Positions 18,264 through 27,578 are shown, counted from the stretch's first letter. The stretch: 64,000 nucleotides of DNA from an archaeon (GCA_018696395.1 JABHQR010000001.1:28247-92246), one strand, 5' to 3'. Translations and numbers: made by a program. Notes: generated by a model from the letters alone, not told the origin.

Positions 18264-18300
18264 TTTTGTTTTTTTTATTTGTTTTTTCTTTATCTTTTCT
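18264..18300 (+). terminator. Oligo-T terminator after the ribonucleotide reductase gene
   Basis: Dense T-tracts begin directly after the stop codon (TTTTGTTTTTTTTATTTG). No hairpin precedes them, as is normal for archaeal termination. Confidence 0.55.
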
Positions 18301-18317
18301 GATTCTTACCAAAATAC

Positions 18318-18325
18318 TTATAAAT
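18318..18325 (+). promoter_or_regulatory. TATA box of tRNA-Phe
   Basis: TTATAAAT lies about 26-30 bp before the tRNA 5' end at 18352, the spacing expected for an archaeal promoter. Confidence 0.55.
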
Positions 18326-18351
18326 GAATTAAAGATTTCTGTGATTGTATT

Positions 18352-18468
18352 GGGGCTGTAGCTCAATCTGGGACGCAAGAAAGTAAACTTACTGAGTTTA
18401 CTGCTAGCGCAGGAAAGAGCACTAGACTGAAGATCTAGGTGTTCGGGGTTCAAATCCCCGCAGCCCCA
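18352..18468 (+). tRNA. tRNA-Phe (anticodon GAA) with an intron in the D-loop
   Basis: Acceptor GGGGCTG/CAGCCCC, D-stem GCTC/GAGC, anticodon stem CTAGA/TCTAG with loop CTGAAGA (anticodon GAA), T-arm CGGGG-TTCAAAT-CCCCG and discriminator A at 18468. The D-loop region is 52 nt instead of about 10. Removing about 42 nt restores a normal D-loop AATCTGGGAA with the two conserved G residues. No CCA is encoded. Confidence 0.93.
18373..18414 (+). other. Non-canonical tRNA intron in the D-loop of tRNA-Phe
   Basis: The insert contains a 7-bp hairpin (AGTAAAC and GTTTACT around a 7-nt loop) on a CGC/GCG stem, as expected for a bulge-helix-bulge substrate of an archaeal splicing endonuclease able to cut outside position 37/38. 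The ends are inferred from the mature fold and may shift by one or two bases. Confidence 0.75.
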
Positions 18469-18525
18469 TATATTATTCTATTAAAAAAAGCAGACGGTAG
18501 ATGTATTAATGTTGGAGAGAAAACA

Positions 18526-18837
18526 ATGGATTACTTACAATTTCATGATATTAAAATACCTTACCAAGGCCAAGAGTTAGGAATATTTTTGAATGGATCA
18601 TATAATACTTATTTATCAATTGATGTTGAAAGGATACAAGAACAGTTTAATTTCATACCAAAAGATGATTGTATTAAATCTATTGATAATTTTCTTAAAA
18701 AATCAGAAACTGATTTACGAGAGATTACAGGAGTTCATTCAAAAAGATATAATATACCACATTATAAAGTTCAAGGGATAACAAATTCTGTTAATTTAAT
18801 GAGAGATGTATTAGATGCGTTAAGAGGAACGCAATAA
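18526..18837 (+). CDS. Hypothetical protein, 103 residues, first gene of the kinase operon
   Basis: Start at the ATG 18526 with GGAGAG 6 nt upstream; the frame is open further back into the tRNA, but that part cannot be coding. Not recognised: a soluble alpha/beta protein with no cysteines, signal or membrane segment. Its stop overlaps the kinase start (TAATG at 18835-18839), so the two are translationally coupled, and the small protein may be a partner or substrate of the kinase (inference). The unit starts 58 bp after tRNA-Phe with little promoter space, so read-through from the tRNA promoter is possible. Confidence 0.65.
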   Translation: MDYLQFHDIKIPYQGQELGIFLNGSYNTYLSIDVERIQEQFNFIPKDDCIKSIDNFLKKSETDLREITGVHSKRYNIPHYKVQGITNSVNLMRDVLDALRGTQ

Positions 18838-21800
18838 TGTCTACAAATCAACCACTTAAAATACACATTGGAAGATCAAGAGCTAATGATAATAATAAAC
18901 AACAGGAACAAATATCTAACCAAAATCCTACAACAATAGCTCAACAATCAGTTAGATCATTAGATGAACAATTAAAAAATCCAACACATCAAGAATTAAG
19001 TGTATTATTAAAAATACCTAGAAACCAAATTAGAAACATTTCTGATTTTCAAATTATTGAAAGGTTAGGTAGAGGAACTTATTCTCGTGTATACAAAGCA
19101 TTAAATCCAGAACAAAATATTGTTGCAATTAAAGAATATAATTTTGCTTTAACTTTAAATCAATTTGATGAAGAGAAAGAAGCATTTCAAAGAGAAGCTG
19201 CTTTGTTTAGAGATTTAGGTTATCATGAGCAGATACCAACATGTATAGCTATTGCCGCAAGAATTTCGGAACATACAGGAGATTTTATTGAATATAACCC
19301 ATCCATTGTCATGGAACATGTTACTGGTAAAACCTTGGCTGAACGTATTGCCTTAAAAGAAGGATTTACTCCAGAACAGATTAGAAATTTAATTGAACAA
19401 TCAAGAAGCCCATTAAACGCATTACATCATGGCAATTCTCAACCCAGATTTCATCGTGATATTAAACCTGCAAATCTAAAACTTAATGATTCTGGTTTAC
19501 TTTACATCCTAGATTTTGGAAGTGTAAGAGATACTTTAATTGGAACATTTGGCGGAACAATGGGTAAAGGTAGTTTAGGTTATGTCCACAAAGAACAGTT
19601 TTCTGGTAATCCATCGTTCAGAACAGATTTATATTCATTAGGAAGAACACTTTATGCTGCAGCCATTGGAAAAGAGATGAACCCTTATGAAGAATTTTCT
19701 CAAGAAAAATTAGATCAAACTAATTTAGACCATAATACTAAAGAAATTATTGAAATACTTTGTAGAGAAGATTTGTCTGGACCACAAAACATTGCTGAAT
19801 TAAGTGAATTAATTAATCCTATACCAAATGAAGTAAGAGGAGAAGAGAGTACAGAGTTAGAGGTTGCTGGAGAAAGAGAGATAGATAAGGAGAAGTTAAG
19901 TAGAAAAAGATTACAGATAGGATTAATTGATTTATTGTTAAAACCAAATCAGATTAGTCAAATCAGATCTTTAAATTATATTTCAGCACTAGGTTCAACT
20001 TACGTTGCCTTAAGAATTTATCAAAATACACAAAGCTCATTATTAGCAGGACTGACTTTATTAGCACCTTTTGGTTTTTCTTTAGCAAATTATTACCTCA
20101 TTAGAAGTGATAAGAAAAAAATAAATCAAAGAGATTACGAAATCAGACAATTAGAAAATGAAATGGATCAAATTTCTCAAGGAACATTAGTGCAAGGTGA
20201 AGGTTTAGAGTGGCATGAGAATGAGTTAAAGAAAAGTAAAAGAACTAGTTTACTTGATCCAATCCACGCTCTTTCAACTTCAATATCTACTGTTTCAAAT
20301 TTAATTAATGTCATATCCTATTTGAAAGGAGACTTCACGATATTACTAGGTTCTTTAGCAGTTAGTGGAATTACAACCCCCATAGCAGCATACCTAACTA
20401 ACAAAGGAATAAAAGATATTTATAATATTAAAAAATCAAGTGAAGCTATCGCAATAATAAATGAACAAGACTCAAAAATTAAAGTAGCTAGAAGAAAAGC
20501 GTTTGATTTAAAATTTGACAAGTATACACATAAACATGAAGAGCAAGGATTAGGTTACTTTGTTAGAAGAAAGTTAAGGAAGAAAAGGAAAATAGAGAGA
20601 AAAAAGTTAATTACTAAAATTCAAAGTATTGATCAACAAAGAGAGGATCAAGGTATTGCCGAATATTTACATGAATCAAATGCAATAAGAGCTAAAGAAT
20701 TAGAAGAGGAGTTATCTGAAGAAAAAAATGAACTAACACAGATTATAAAAGAAGAATCAAATAAATTTGAACCTTTGCAAAGAGAACTTGCTAGAGCTAG
20801 TAGAGTACATAGAAAGAAAAAATCATTTTATTTTAGAAGAACAACAACATCGAAAAAAGGTAAACAATTATTTAATTCACAAGGATCAGAACAAACTAGC
20901 AATGGCGAACCACTTTACCTTGGGGCATTAACACATGAGCCAAAAGTTGAAGATATTGAAACTGCAATTAATTTAATTAACTTCTTCTACGACAAATATT
21001 CAAAATCTAAAGATTCTGCTATTTTAACATTACAAAAAATTTCAAGAAGAGATGATTATTCTGTCACAATTAAAAAAATAAAAAGAGACATAAAGGAACT
21101 TAAATCAACAGGGATCAGAATAAATGATTTAGAATCTACAATTAATAATGTAGAGAAAAAAAGGATTAATTTAGGTATAACAAAACCAAGATTTGATCAT
21201 CAAAAATTGCTAAGAGATAATGCAAGAAATAGAAACTTATATCTTAGTGATCAGATTAGAAAAATGTCTTTGAGAGGTTCAAGAAAAGAAGATTTTGATC
21301 ATTCTATAAATGAATTACGAGAATTATACAAATCATTTCAAAATGAAGAAAAAATAGACATTGACCAATTTGAATGGTTATGGGAATTTAATAATGTGAA
21401 GTTAGCTGATTACAATTCTTTAGATGAAAAAGTTGAAGCATACATTGGGTTGGTAGACATGTTTGATGAAAGTCCTGAACATGCTAAATCAATTTACAGA
21501 AAAGCTATTTATCTTGCAAAAGATGGTTACAGGTATGGTTGTTGGGGGTTTTCAGATACATTTGAAGAATTAAAACAAAAGTTTGATTTGGACATTCCTA
21601 TTGGGATAAATCAATTAATTGAAAGCATTTACAAAGAAGTTATTTTTGAAACAGTTCCGAAAATATTAGATGAACATTACTTAAAAAAAAGAAATGACCA
21701 TGAGTGGTACCCAGATATTGAGATTAAAGAGATGAAAAGATATGTTAATGATATTGTTGAGAACATTGAATCCGCATCAAATGAACATGTTAATTATTGG

Positions 21801-21956
21801 AGTAATTATTGGAATGAAAAATATCATGATTTTATTAAAAATGAAAGGCACCCAGAAGTAATCAAGGCAACCCACCAATTAAATGAGATTTACCATATAA
21901 GAAAATTAGGATTATTAGTACAAGAAATGAATGAAGCAAATAAAGCAATGAACTAA
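18837..21956 (+). CDS. Large Ser/Thr protein kinase with membrane segments and coiled coils
   Basis: 1039 residues. A complete kinase domain spans about 71-330: glycine loop RLGRGTYSRVY (76-86), Lys99 in VAIKEY, Glu in the C-helix, HRDIKPANLKL (206-216) and DFG (226-228). All catalytic residues are present. Hydrophobic pairs at about 375-425 and 475-525 look like transmembrane helices, and most of 540-830 is charged coiled coil. The C-terminal 200 residues are helical and unrecognised. It phosphorylates Ser/Thr of unknown targets at the membrane. Its 5' end overlaps the 103-residue gene and its 3' end overlaps the stop of a converging metalloprotease by 4 bp. Confidence 0.85.
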   Translation: MSTNQPLKIHIGRSRANDNNKQQEQISNQNPTTIAQQSVRSLDEQLKNPTHQELSVLLKIPRNQIRNISDFQIIERLGRGTYSRVYKALNPEQNIVAIKEYNFALTLNQFDEEKEAFQREAALFRDLGYHEQIPTCIAIAARISEHTGDFIEYNPSIVMEHVTGKTLAERIALKEGFTPEQIRNLIEQSRSPLNALHHGNSQPRFHRDIKPANLKLNDSGLLYILDFGSVRDTLIGTFGGTMGKGSLGYVHKEQFSGNPSFRTDLYSLGRTLYAAAIGKEMNPYEEFSQEKLDQTNLDHNTKEIIEILCREDLSGPQNIAELSELINPIPNEVRGEESTELEVAGEREIDKEKLSRKRLQIGLIDLLLKPNQISQIRSLNYISALGSTYVALRIYQNTQSSLLAGLTLLAPFGFSLANYYLIRSDKKKINQRDYEIRQLENEMDQISQGTLVQGEGLEWHENELKKSKRTSLLDPIHALSTSISTVSNLINVISYLKGDFTILLGSLAVSGITTPIAAYLTNKGIKDIYNIKKSSEAIAIINEQDSKIKVARRKAFDLKFDKYTHKHEEQGLGYFVRRKLRKKRKIERKKLITKIQSIDQQREDQGIAEYLHESNAIRAKELEEELSEEKNELTQIIKEESNKFEPLQRELARASRVHRKKKSFYFRRTTTSKKGKQLFNSQGSEQTSNGEPLYLGALTHEPKVEDIETAINLINFFYDKYSKSKDSAILTLQKISRRDDYSVTIKKIKRDIKELKSTGIRINDLESTINNVEKKRINLGITKPRFDHQKLLRDNARNRNLYLSDQIRKMSLRGSRKEDFDHSINELRELYKSFQNEEKIDIDQFEWLWEFNNVKLADYNSLDEKVEAYIGLVDMFDESPEHAKSIYRKAIYLAKDGYRYGCWGFSDTFEELKQKFDLDIPIGINQLIESIYKEVIFETVPKILDEHYLKKRNDHEWYPDIEIKEMKRYVNDIVENIESASNEHVNYWSNYWNEKYHDFIKNERHPEVIKATHQLNEIYHIRKLGLLVQEMNEANKAMN

Positions 21957-22918
21957 CTACAAACTCCAACTTTGCCTTTAACTAACTCAAGATACAGTTT
22001 CCATACATCTTTACCTTGTTGAAGTTTCTTAACAACATAATTGAATGCAATATCGTGCAAACCATTGTTAGCAGGATTTTCTGTTATCAATGAATCACCA
22101 AGTCCAGCAATATCATTCTCTTGTATAACTTTCATCCAAGCCATAGAAAAAGCGTAAGCTTTTGCTTCTTCATCGTGCGCACTAGGTAAAGTTTCACTAA
22201 GAACGTGACCTAATTCGTGGCCGATAGTTAACATAACTCGAGCAAGATTATCATTCAAAATAAATATTTCTGATATCATACCAAATTTATTCCTGTTAAT
22301 AGATAATCCAATCGCACCAGGATTGTTGGCAATTTTAGCAAACTTTTTCTGGCCTAAAATACTTACTTTAATATTACTAGGAAATTTTTCTTCAAACATT
22401 TTCTCAAAAGCGTCTTCTACATACCCACGAACTTCTTCAGAATCACCTACAAACATACCGCTTCTTCCAGGAACAATGAAATTATCTGGAATAAAATGAT
22501 AATTCTCCCTGGTTTTGAATAACTCGTAAGTAGGAAGACTAACACCACCACCTCTTCCCCCCACTGAATTTGAAATATTAATTAAAGAATAATTTGAAAA
22601 ACCAGCCTGAGAATCACCGTAACTATCATGACCACTTATTGGATCAAGATAAACTGGCATACTTACACCAGAACTGATGTAACCACCTGAACCAGTACCA
22701 GAAGACATAATATAACCTATTGAACTTACTGAAGAACTTGTTGCACTAGCACTATAAAAAGTTGAACTCAAACTACCAACTGAATGCATTGGTTCATTGG
22801 TAATATATTCTAACCCAGAACTCCCATTATTACTTGAAGCAGAGGAATAAGCTATACCTCCAATTGAAGATCCAGTACAGGAACCCCCAATACAATAAGA
22901 CTGAGTCGTTTGGTACAT
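21953..22918 (-). CDS. HExxH zinc metallopeptidase-like protein with Ser/Gly-rich N-terminus
   Basis: 321 residues. The first 120 residues are Ser/Gly/Tyr-rich low complexity without a clear signal peptide. The C-terminal half holds HELGH (234-238) followed by acidic residues near 249-251 (AHDEEAKAYAF), fitting a gluzincin-like site. The fold is not assignable to a named family by eye. Peptidase activity is likely but the substrate is unknown. It converges with the kinase gene, the two stop codons overlapping by 4 bp, which makes antisense interaction between their transcripts possible. A repetitive N-terminus of this kind often mediates surface or protein contacts. Confidence 0.65.
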   Translation of the reverse strand: MYQTTQSYCIGGSCTGSSIGGIAYSSASSNNGSSGLEYITNEPMHSVGSLSSTFYSASATSSSVSSIGYIMSSGTGSGGYISSGVSMPVYLDPISGHDSYGDSQAGFSNYSLINISNSVGGRGGGVSLPTYELFKTRENYHFIPDNFIVPGRSGMFVGDSEEVRGYVEDAFEKMFEEKFPSNIKVSILGQKKFAKIANNPGAIGLSINRNKFGMISEIFILNDNLARVMLTIGHELGHVLSETLPSAHDEEAKAYAFSMAWMKVIQENDIAGLGDSLITENPANNGLHDIAFNYVVKKLQQGKDVWKLYLELVKGKVGVCS

Positions 22919-23045
22919 AACAAATGTTTAAATGATTTGTAAGAATTTAAGTTTATGCTGGATGGTGAGACAGATTGGTCAACAAGATAGATATATATGA
23001 TATAATCCACAAATGTTTATTTAGTTTATATTGTTACAAGCATTT

Positions 23046-23339
23046 ATGAGAGCTAAATATTTAGGTCATGATGGGATTTTAAATCATAAAACAATTGATT
23101 CTTGGATATTATCTGCCCCTGACACTAGAAGGATTCTTTTTAATGTTAGATCCAATTTTGAGATTCATTCAATGTATCTTTTTAAAGATGTAACTATTGA
23201 TTATTGGTGTAGTGGAGATCATAAAGATGGAGCCCCAATCGAATTAAAAATCAATGGTGGTATTAAAAGTAATTATGACAGTGTATGTGATAAATTCGAA
23301 GAGGTTTTTCCTAGGTTAAAAAGAACATATAGGAATTAA
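23046..23339 (+). CDS. Hypothetical protein, 97 residues
   Basis: The ATG at 23046 is preferred; an upstream TTG at 23031 would add five residues. Not recognised. It is a compact alpha/beta sequence with two Cys (in DYWCSGDH and DSVCDKF), a C-terminal basic patch and no signal or membrane segment. A TATATATGATATAA stretch 50-60 bp upstream is promoter-like. The stop is only 1 bp from the end of the converging dehydrogenase gene. Codon use matches neighbours and the frame is uninterrupted, so it is probably real, but no role can be given. Confidence 0.5.
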   Translation: MRAKYLGHDGILNHKTIDSWILSAPDTRRILFNVRSNFEIHSMYLFKDVTIDYWCSGDHKDGAPIELKINGGIKSNYDSVCDKFEEVFPRLKRTYRN

Positions 23340-23340
23340 A

Positions 23341-24345
23341 CTAACATTTCACAACATTAACTTTTCTTCCTTTCTTATAACATTTAAAGTTCTTAACAGT
23401 TGTATCAAGTATTCTCTGCAGTGCTTCTTTAGTGTTAAACGCGTTATGAGGCGTAATTACAACATTTGACATATTAAGTAACATATGATTTTCAAGTAAA
23501 GTTTTCATATTACAATTATTACGATGTTTCTTAGTTAATAACTGTGTTTCTTCTATAATATTACATTCTTCTTCCAACACATCTAAACCAGCACCAACAA
23601 TTTTTTTAGTTTTCAATGCCCAAACTAATGCATCAGTATCAATCACACCGCCACGTGAAGTGTTAATCAAAATACAATTAGGTTTCATTAATTTGAATTT
23701 TTCTTTATTGATGAGATGTTTTGTATGTTTATTTAATGGCACATGCAAACTGATCACATCAGAATTTTTCAATAAATTGTTCAGAGTAACATATTTGAAA
23801 CTTAATTCTTTTGCTAAATCTTTATTTTTATAAACATCAAAAACTTGAACTTTCATTTCAAACCCTTTCGCCATTCTTACTAAGTGTTGCCCAATCTTAC
23901 CACAACCAACAATTCCCAAAGTCTTGCCTTGTAAATCAAACCCTCGTAAACCATCTAAACTGAAACTAGAATGTTTAGTTCGTTCAATACTGTCAAACAT
24001 TTTTCTACTTAGATTTAATATTAAAGCAAAAGCATGTTCTGCCACAGTATTTTCTCCATAACTTGGAACATTACAAACAGTAATTTTTCTTTTTTTACAT
24101 TCTTCCAAATCAATATGGTTAAAACCAGTACTTCTAGTAGTAATGAACTTTAGTTTAGGCATACAATCAAGAACTTTAGAATCAATTTTAGAATAGATAA
24201 ATATAGAGACTGCTTCTAAATCAGAATATTTGACTGCATTTTTACAATTAATTTTATTGTAAGAAAAAAATAATTCATCTTTTGGAAATTCTTGTGATAA
24301 TTCTTTCTTTTCCCAAGATTCCAATTCAAAAAAGCCAATTTTCAT
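23341..24345 (-). CDS. D-isomer specific 2-hydroxyacid dehydrogenase (D-lactate dehydrogenase-like)
   Basis: 334 residues, the normal family length. The N-terminal catalytic half carries TRSTGFNHIDL near residue 79-89. The NAD-binding half has the Rossmann loop GIVGCGKIGQHLV (about 143-155), SLHVPLNKHTKHLI, NTSRGGVIDTDALV and GLDVLEEE, then the catalytic His in ITPHNAF (about 297). It reduces a 2-keto acid such as pyruvate to the D-hydroxy acid with NADH. D-lactate is the likeliest product in a fermentative cell, but phosphoglycerate-type substrates cannot be excluded. Single gene, converging with the 97-residue gene. Confidence 0.88.
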   Translation of the reverse strand: MKIGFFELESWEKKELSQEFPKDELFFSYNKINCKNAVKYSDLEAVSIFIYSKIDSKVLDCMPKLKFITTRSTGFNHIDLEECKKRKITVCNVPSYGENTVAEHAFALILNLSRKMFDSIERTKHSSFSLDGLRGFDLQGKTLGIVGCGKIGQHLVRMAKGFEMKVQVFDVYKNKDLAKELSFKYVTLNNLLKNSDVISLHVPLNKHTKHLINKEKFKLMKPNCILINTSRGGVIDTDALVWALKTKKIVGAGLDVLEEECNIIEETQLLTKKHRNNCNMKTLLENHMLLNMSNVVITPHNAFNTKEALQRILDTTVKNFKCYKKGRKVNVVKC

Positions 24346-24383
24346 ATTTAATAAAAAAAGAAAAACAAAACAAGTTAATAAAT

Positions 24384-25358
24384 TTATGGTTCAACAGTAA
24401 TAGTTAATACCGCAGTAGTTATAATCGCATCAGTAATAACACAACTCATTGGTTCAGTAAAAGTCCATTGAAAAGTTTCACCATATTGCAAAATTGAACT
24501 TCTAATGTAATTACACTCCCTGTTACCTAATATCATAGCAGTCTTAATAGTATTATCATCCCTAGTATTTATCCATTGTACTGTATCACCAACATTGATA
24601 GTTAACTCACTTGGATTAAATTCAGTTGTTTCAATTTCAATTAAAGTAACACTAGATTCTTCCTCAGTTTCCTCTTCTGTTTCTTCTTCAACTTCAACTT
24701 CATTTGCTTCTTCAGTTTCAGTTTCTTCTGTTGTATCATCAGATTCAGTTTCTTCTTCAGTAACTACATCTTCATCTTCAGTTTCAGATTCGGTCTCGAC
24801 CTCTTCTTCATTTTCTGTTTCTTCTTCTTCAACAACTACATCTTCAGTATCTTCTTCAGCTTCTTCTACTTCCTCCAAGATTTCATCAACAATAGCAATA
24901 TCATTACTTTCGCCACTATCATCAGATGCAAATTTCATAAAGAAACCAGCTACGCCAAATTTAAATTTATTCCATAAACCATTTGCTTTGTATACAATTT
25001 CATCATTATCTAAAGCATTTTTTAAAACTGATAAAGGGTCTGTTGATTGAGAAAGTTTTTCCATAACACCTTCAGAAACATAAACATCTAATGATGCGTC
25101 ATCTAAAGCTTCAGTTTTAATTTCTTGTACAGTAGCATCACTAATACTTACACCCATAGTTAGAACTTTTCCAGAACCAAGAGTAACATGGATATTAATA
25201 TTTTCATTTCCAAACAAAGGTTCTAAAAAATCAGGAATTGTTGCACCTTCTAAACTAGATAAATCAATATTGGACAAATCAACTTCTGCAACAACTAAAC
25301 TTGCAGAAAGTATAAACATACTAAATAAAACTAAGTAAAACATACTTTTCTTTAACAT
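24384..25358 (-). CDS. Secreted protein with acidic repeat and C-terminal cupredoxin-like domain
   Basis: 324 residues from the ATG at 25358; a TTG six bases upstream is less likely because GAGGT then sits too close. Residues 1-26 are a signal peptide. A globular part (about 27-145) is followed by a Glu/Thr/Val-rich low-complexity run (about 150-235). The C-terminal 90 residues have the cupredoxin strand pattern FNPSELTINVGDTVQW. However, no His ligands are present and two Cys occur instead, so blue-copper binding is unlikely. Probably an envelope protein held outside the membrane. The long acidic run produces spurious Ser-rich frames on the other strand. Confidence 0.7.
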   Translation of the reverse strand: MLKKSMFYLVLFSMFILSASLVVAEVDLSNIDLSSLEGATIPDFLEPLFGNENINIHVTLGSGKVLTMGVSISDATVQEIKTEALDDASLDVYVSEGVMEKLSQSTDPLSVLKNALDNDEIVYKANGLWNKFKFGVAGFFMKFASDDSGESNDIAIVDEILEEVEEAEEDTEDVVVEEEETENEEEVETESETEDEDVVTEEETESDDTTEETETEEANEVEVEEETEEETEEESSVTLIEIETTEFNPSELTINVGDTVQWINTRDDNTIKTAMILGNRECNYIRSSILQYGETFQWTFTEPMSCVITDAIITTAVLTITVEP

Positions 25359-25550
25359 CTTCAATTACCTCACTGATATTATAAATTAATTAACTTTTAA
25401 TCTAAAATATTTGAATTATTTTATTAATCTTATGAATTACCTTGTTTATTTAAGGTTTTTTAACATAATTAAAGATAATACTGATAGTTACCTAGAACTA
25501 TAAAAAGTTTAGAAATTAGTTGATTAGTACCACTCAACAATACTAAATTA

Positions 25551-25567
25551 ACCGAAACATTTAAATA
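25551..25567 (+). promoter_or_regulatory. BRE plus TATA box of the candidate sRNA
   Basis: ACCGAAAC (BRE-like) is directly followed by TTTAAATA at 25560-25567. Transcription would start about 24-26 bp after the box centre, near 25590. No protein gene on this strand follows, so the promoter would serve a short RNA. Confidence 0.45.
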
Positions 25568-25589
25568 TAAGTTGTTACTTTGAAGTATT

Positions 25590-25650
25590 AACATCTATCA
25601 CCTCTTTTCCCCAGCAAGGTGTTTTCGGATACTTTGCTCGGGGTTTTTAT
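25590..25650 (+). ncRNA. Candidate ~60-nt small RNA with anti-Shine-Dalgarno-like segment
   Basis: Downstream of the promoter lies ATCACCTCTTTT (complementary to GAGGTG ribosome sites), then a hairpin of CCCCAGCAAGG with CTTTGCTCGGGG around a 12-nt loop (25609-25643), then TTTTTAT. This promoter-body-hairpin-T layout is that of a free-standing small RNA. Targets and expression are inference. Confidence 0.4.
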
Positions 25651-25688
25651 AATCAATTTCTCGTCATTAAAACAATTACATCAAGAGA

Positions 25689-27578
25689 TTATTTTTTCCT
25701 ATATTGGAAGAATAACCAAGCTAAAATACATCCAATAAACAATCCCTGGATCAACCCATTGAGAAAAGTCATTACATCTTGATTAAATTTGAAGTAAGAA
25801 AATATAGAATTTGACTCTTCTTCAGCAAAATATATGTCTAATTCACTCAGTTCTAAAGCATATTCTAAGTACAATAAAGAAGAATAAGAATCTTCATCTT
25901 GCAAACTTTTTGAATATTGATAATAAGAATAACCTAATATTGGAAAAATCCCCTCTTCAGTATTTTTAGATATTTCTCTTTCCACTGCTGCAAGTTTACT
26001 TTCATAGAAATTTTCGAAATTATTTTCAGTTATCCCTAATGAACTTAATATTGTACTAGCTTCAGCTTTAGCTTCTGAAGCTTTCATCAGGCAAAGTTCT
26101 GATTCATCAACAAATAAATGCTGGTTTGCTGAATTAAATTTATCTTCAATCCTTGATAAGTCAATCATAGGTAAATAAATTTTAGCATATTGAAGTAATT
26201 CTTCCCCTTCAGCAATTTTTTGGTAACAAGCATTATTTAAAGAATCTTGGTCCATTTCAAAGTTTTTACCAGTCATTTCAAAAAAGTGCATCCAAGAAAG
26301 TGCAGAAAATAATCTTTCTTTACCATAAGCTAACTTAAAAACCGGGTCTGTAGCATCATCAATATTGTCTAAAATTTCTTCAACTTCATTAATTCTACTA
26401 ACTACCGCCATTTTAGCTTGTAAATCAGAGATGGTATTAATTTCTTTAGAATTTAATAAATCACTTACAGTTTCAATATTTTCTTCTAGTTCAGATATTT
26501 TCAGGTCCTGTTCCTTCCAATTTAAATCTTCTTCAATATAAAATTCATGTGTAAATTCTAAATTAATTCCAAAACAAAAACTTGCTGCTGAATAATAATC
26601 ACCATTAGCCTGAGCAACTTCCGCAGCTAACCTTCTTTCTTCAATTAAATCAGAAAAATTTTGTGATAATTGATAATTATTTTTGAATAAATCTTCTAAT
26701 TCTTCTGAACGACCACATAACTGTTCAGCAAGGTCTAACATAATATCATTATAACTACTATCAACTTCAATTTCATAATTATCCGATGAAACTTGAACAT
26801 TAGTTAGTTCATAGACTAATTCATTTAAATCAATTACTTCTTTAACTTCAAGGTCCATTTCTTCATACGATAAACTTAACTCATTATCCAATACTTGACC
26901 ATATGAATAATTGAAATAATCAATTACAATTATCTCAGAACTAGATTCATTCGTCACATTAAAAATATTATAATTGATTAAGTCTATATCCAACCCTAAC
27001 TTTAATTTAATTTCATTACTAAATTGGTCAGTTGAACCTAATGAGACTAATACTTTAGATAGATTATGTTCAAACGCAGTTATAACTTTTTCTTCTACTG
27101 CACCAACAGGACCAATAATACCACCTGAATTGATAGTACCTGTCACAGCAACAGATTCATCATGTTCCAAATCAAGAACAGTAATTGCAGTTAAAGCAGA
27201 CATTGCAGCACCGGCACTAGGGCCACCAATAATACTAGATTTTGCCCTTATAGTGTAAATAAAATCATATTGGTCACAATCTAGATCAAAATAATCACAA
27301 GCAATATCTTTAGCATACCTTGTAGAGATTTGAGTATCAATTTTAGTTAATGGTGAAGTGTCAAGAAAAACTCTTCCAGTACCATCCCTTACTTCCAAAT
27401 AAAGGTCCGCAGTACTTCCAACATAAGTCATGTTATTAATTTCTTGTACTGCTAAAAGGTTAACGTGCCTAATGTCATAAGGGCTAGCGTTAATAGTTGG
27501 AGTTATTATTGTAAGAATGGTAATAAATATTAAAATAAAAAACATTACATTAAGAAACTTCTGAATTCTATTAACCAT
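25689..27578 (-). CDS. Membrane-anchored Lon-like serine protease (S16 family)
   Basis: 629 residues. Residues 8-32 are a signal anchor. The S16 protease domain (about 35-200) keeps the catalytic Ser121 in GGPSAGA and Lys164 in PVGAVEEKV. A long helical, coiled-coil-rich part fills about 270-590 and a final transmembrane helix (about 600-626) ends in a short basic tail. The AAA+ module of true Lon is absent, so the protease domain faces outward and must act without ATP-driven unfolding. This architecture is known among archaeal S16 proteins of uncertain role. Likely cleaves exported or membrane proteins. Confidence 0.85.
   Translation of the reverse strand: MVNRIQKFLNVMFFILIFITILTIITPTINASPYDIRHVNLLAVQEINNMTYVGSTADLYLEVRDGTGRVFLDTSPLTKIDTQISTRYAKDIACDYFDLDCDQYDFIYTIRAKSSIIGGPSAGAAMSALTAITVLDLEHDESVAVTGTINSGGIIGPVGAVEEKVITAFEHNLSKVLVSLGSTDQFSNEIKLKLGLDIDLINYNIFNVTNESSSEIIVIDYFNYSYGQVLDNELSLSYEEMDLEVKEVIDLNELVYELTNVQVSSDNYEIEVDSSYNDIMLDLAEQLCGRSEELEDLFKNNYQLSQNFSDLIEERRLAAEVAQANGDYYSAASFCFGINLEFTHEFYIEEDLNWKEQDLKISELEENIETVSDLLNSKEINTISDLQAKMAVVSRINEVEEILDNIDDATDPVFKLAYGKERLFSALSWMHFFEMTGKNFEMDQDSLNNACYQKIAEGEELLQYAKIYLPMIDLSRIEDKFNSANQHLFVDESELCLMKASEAKAEASTILSSLGITENNFENFYESKLAAVEREISKNTEEGIFPILGYSYYQYSKSLQDEDSYSSLLYLEYALELSELDIYFAEEESNSIFSYFKFNQDVMTFLNGLIQGLFIGCILAWLFFQYRKK

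Larger units (their letters stand above)
25359..25688. other. Gene-free interval holding a candidate small RNA gene
   Basis: AT-rich and without an ORF. Its notable content is a plus-strand promoter-like element, a short GC-richer stretch and a hairpin followed by T residues (separate entries at 25551 and 25590). Confidence 0.6.

Noticed and set aside
24384..24660. Copper site in the cupredoxin-like end of the secreted acidic protein
   Set aside because: The fold pattern is there, but the His ligands needed for type 1 copper are missing.
24595..25050. Long plus-strand Ser-rich open frame
   Set aside because: Mirror of the Glu/Val-rich low-complexity stretch of the secreted gene on the other strand; no ribosome site, no domain.
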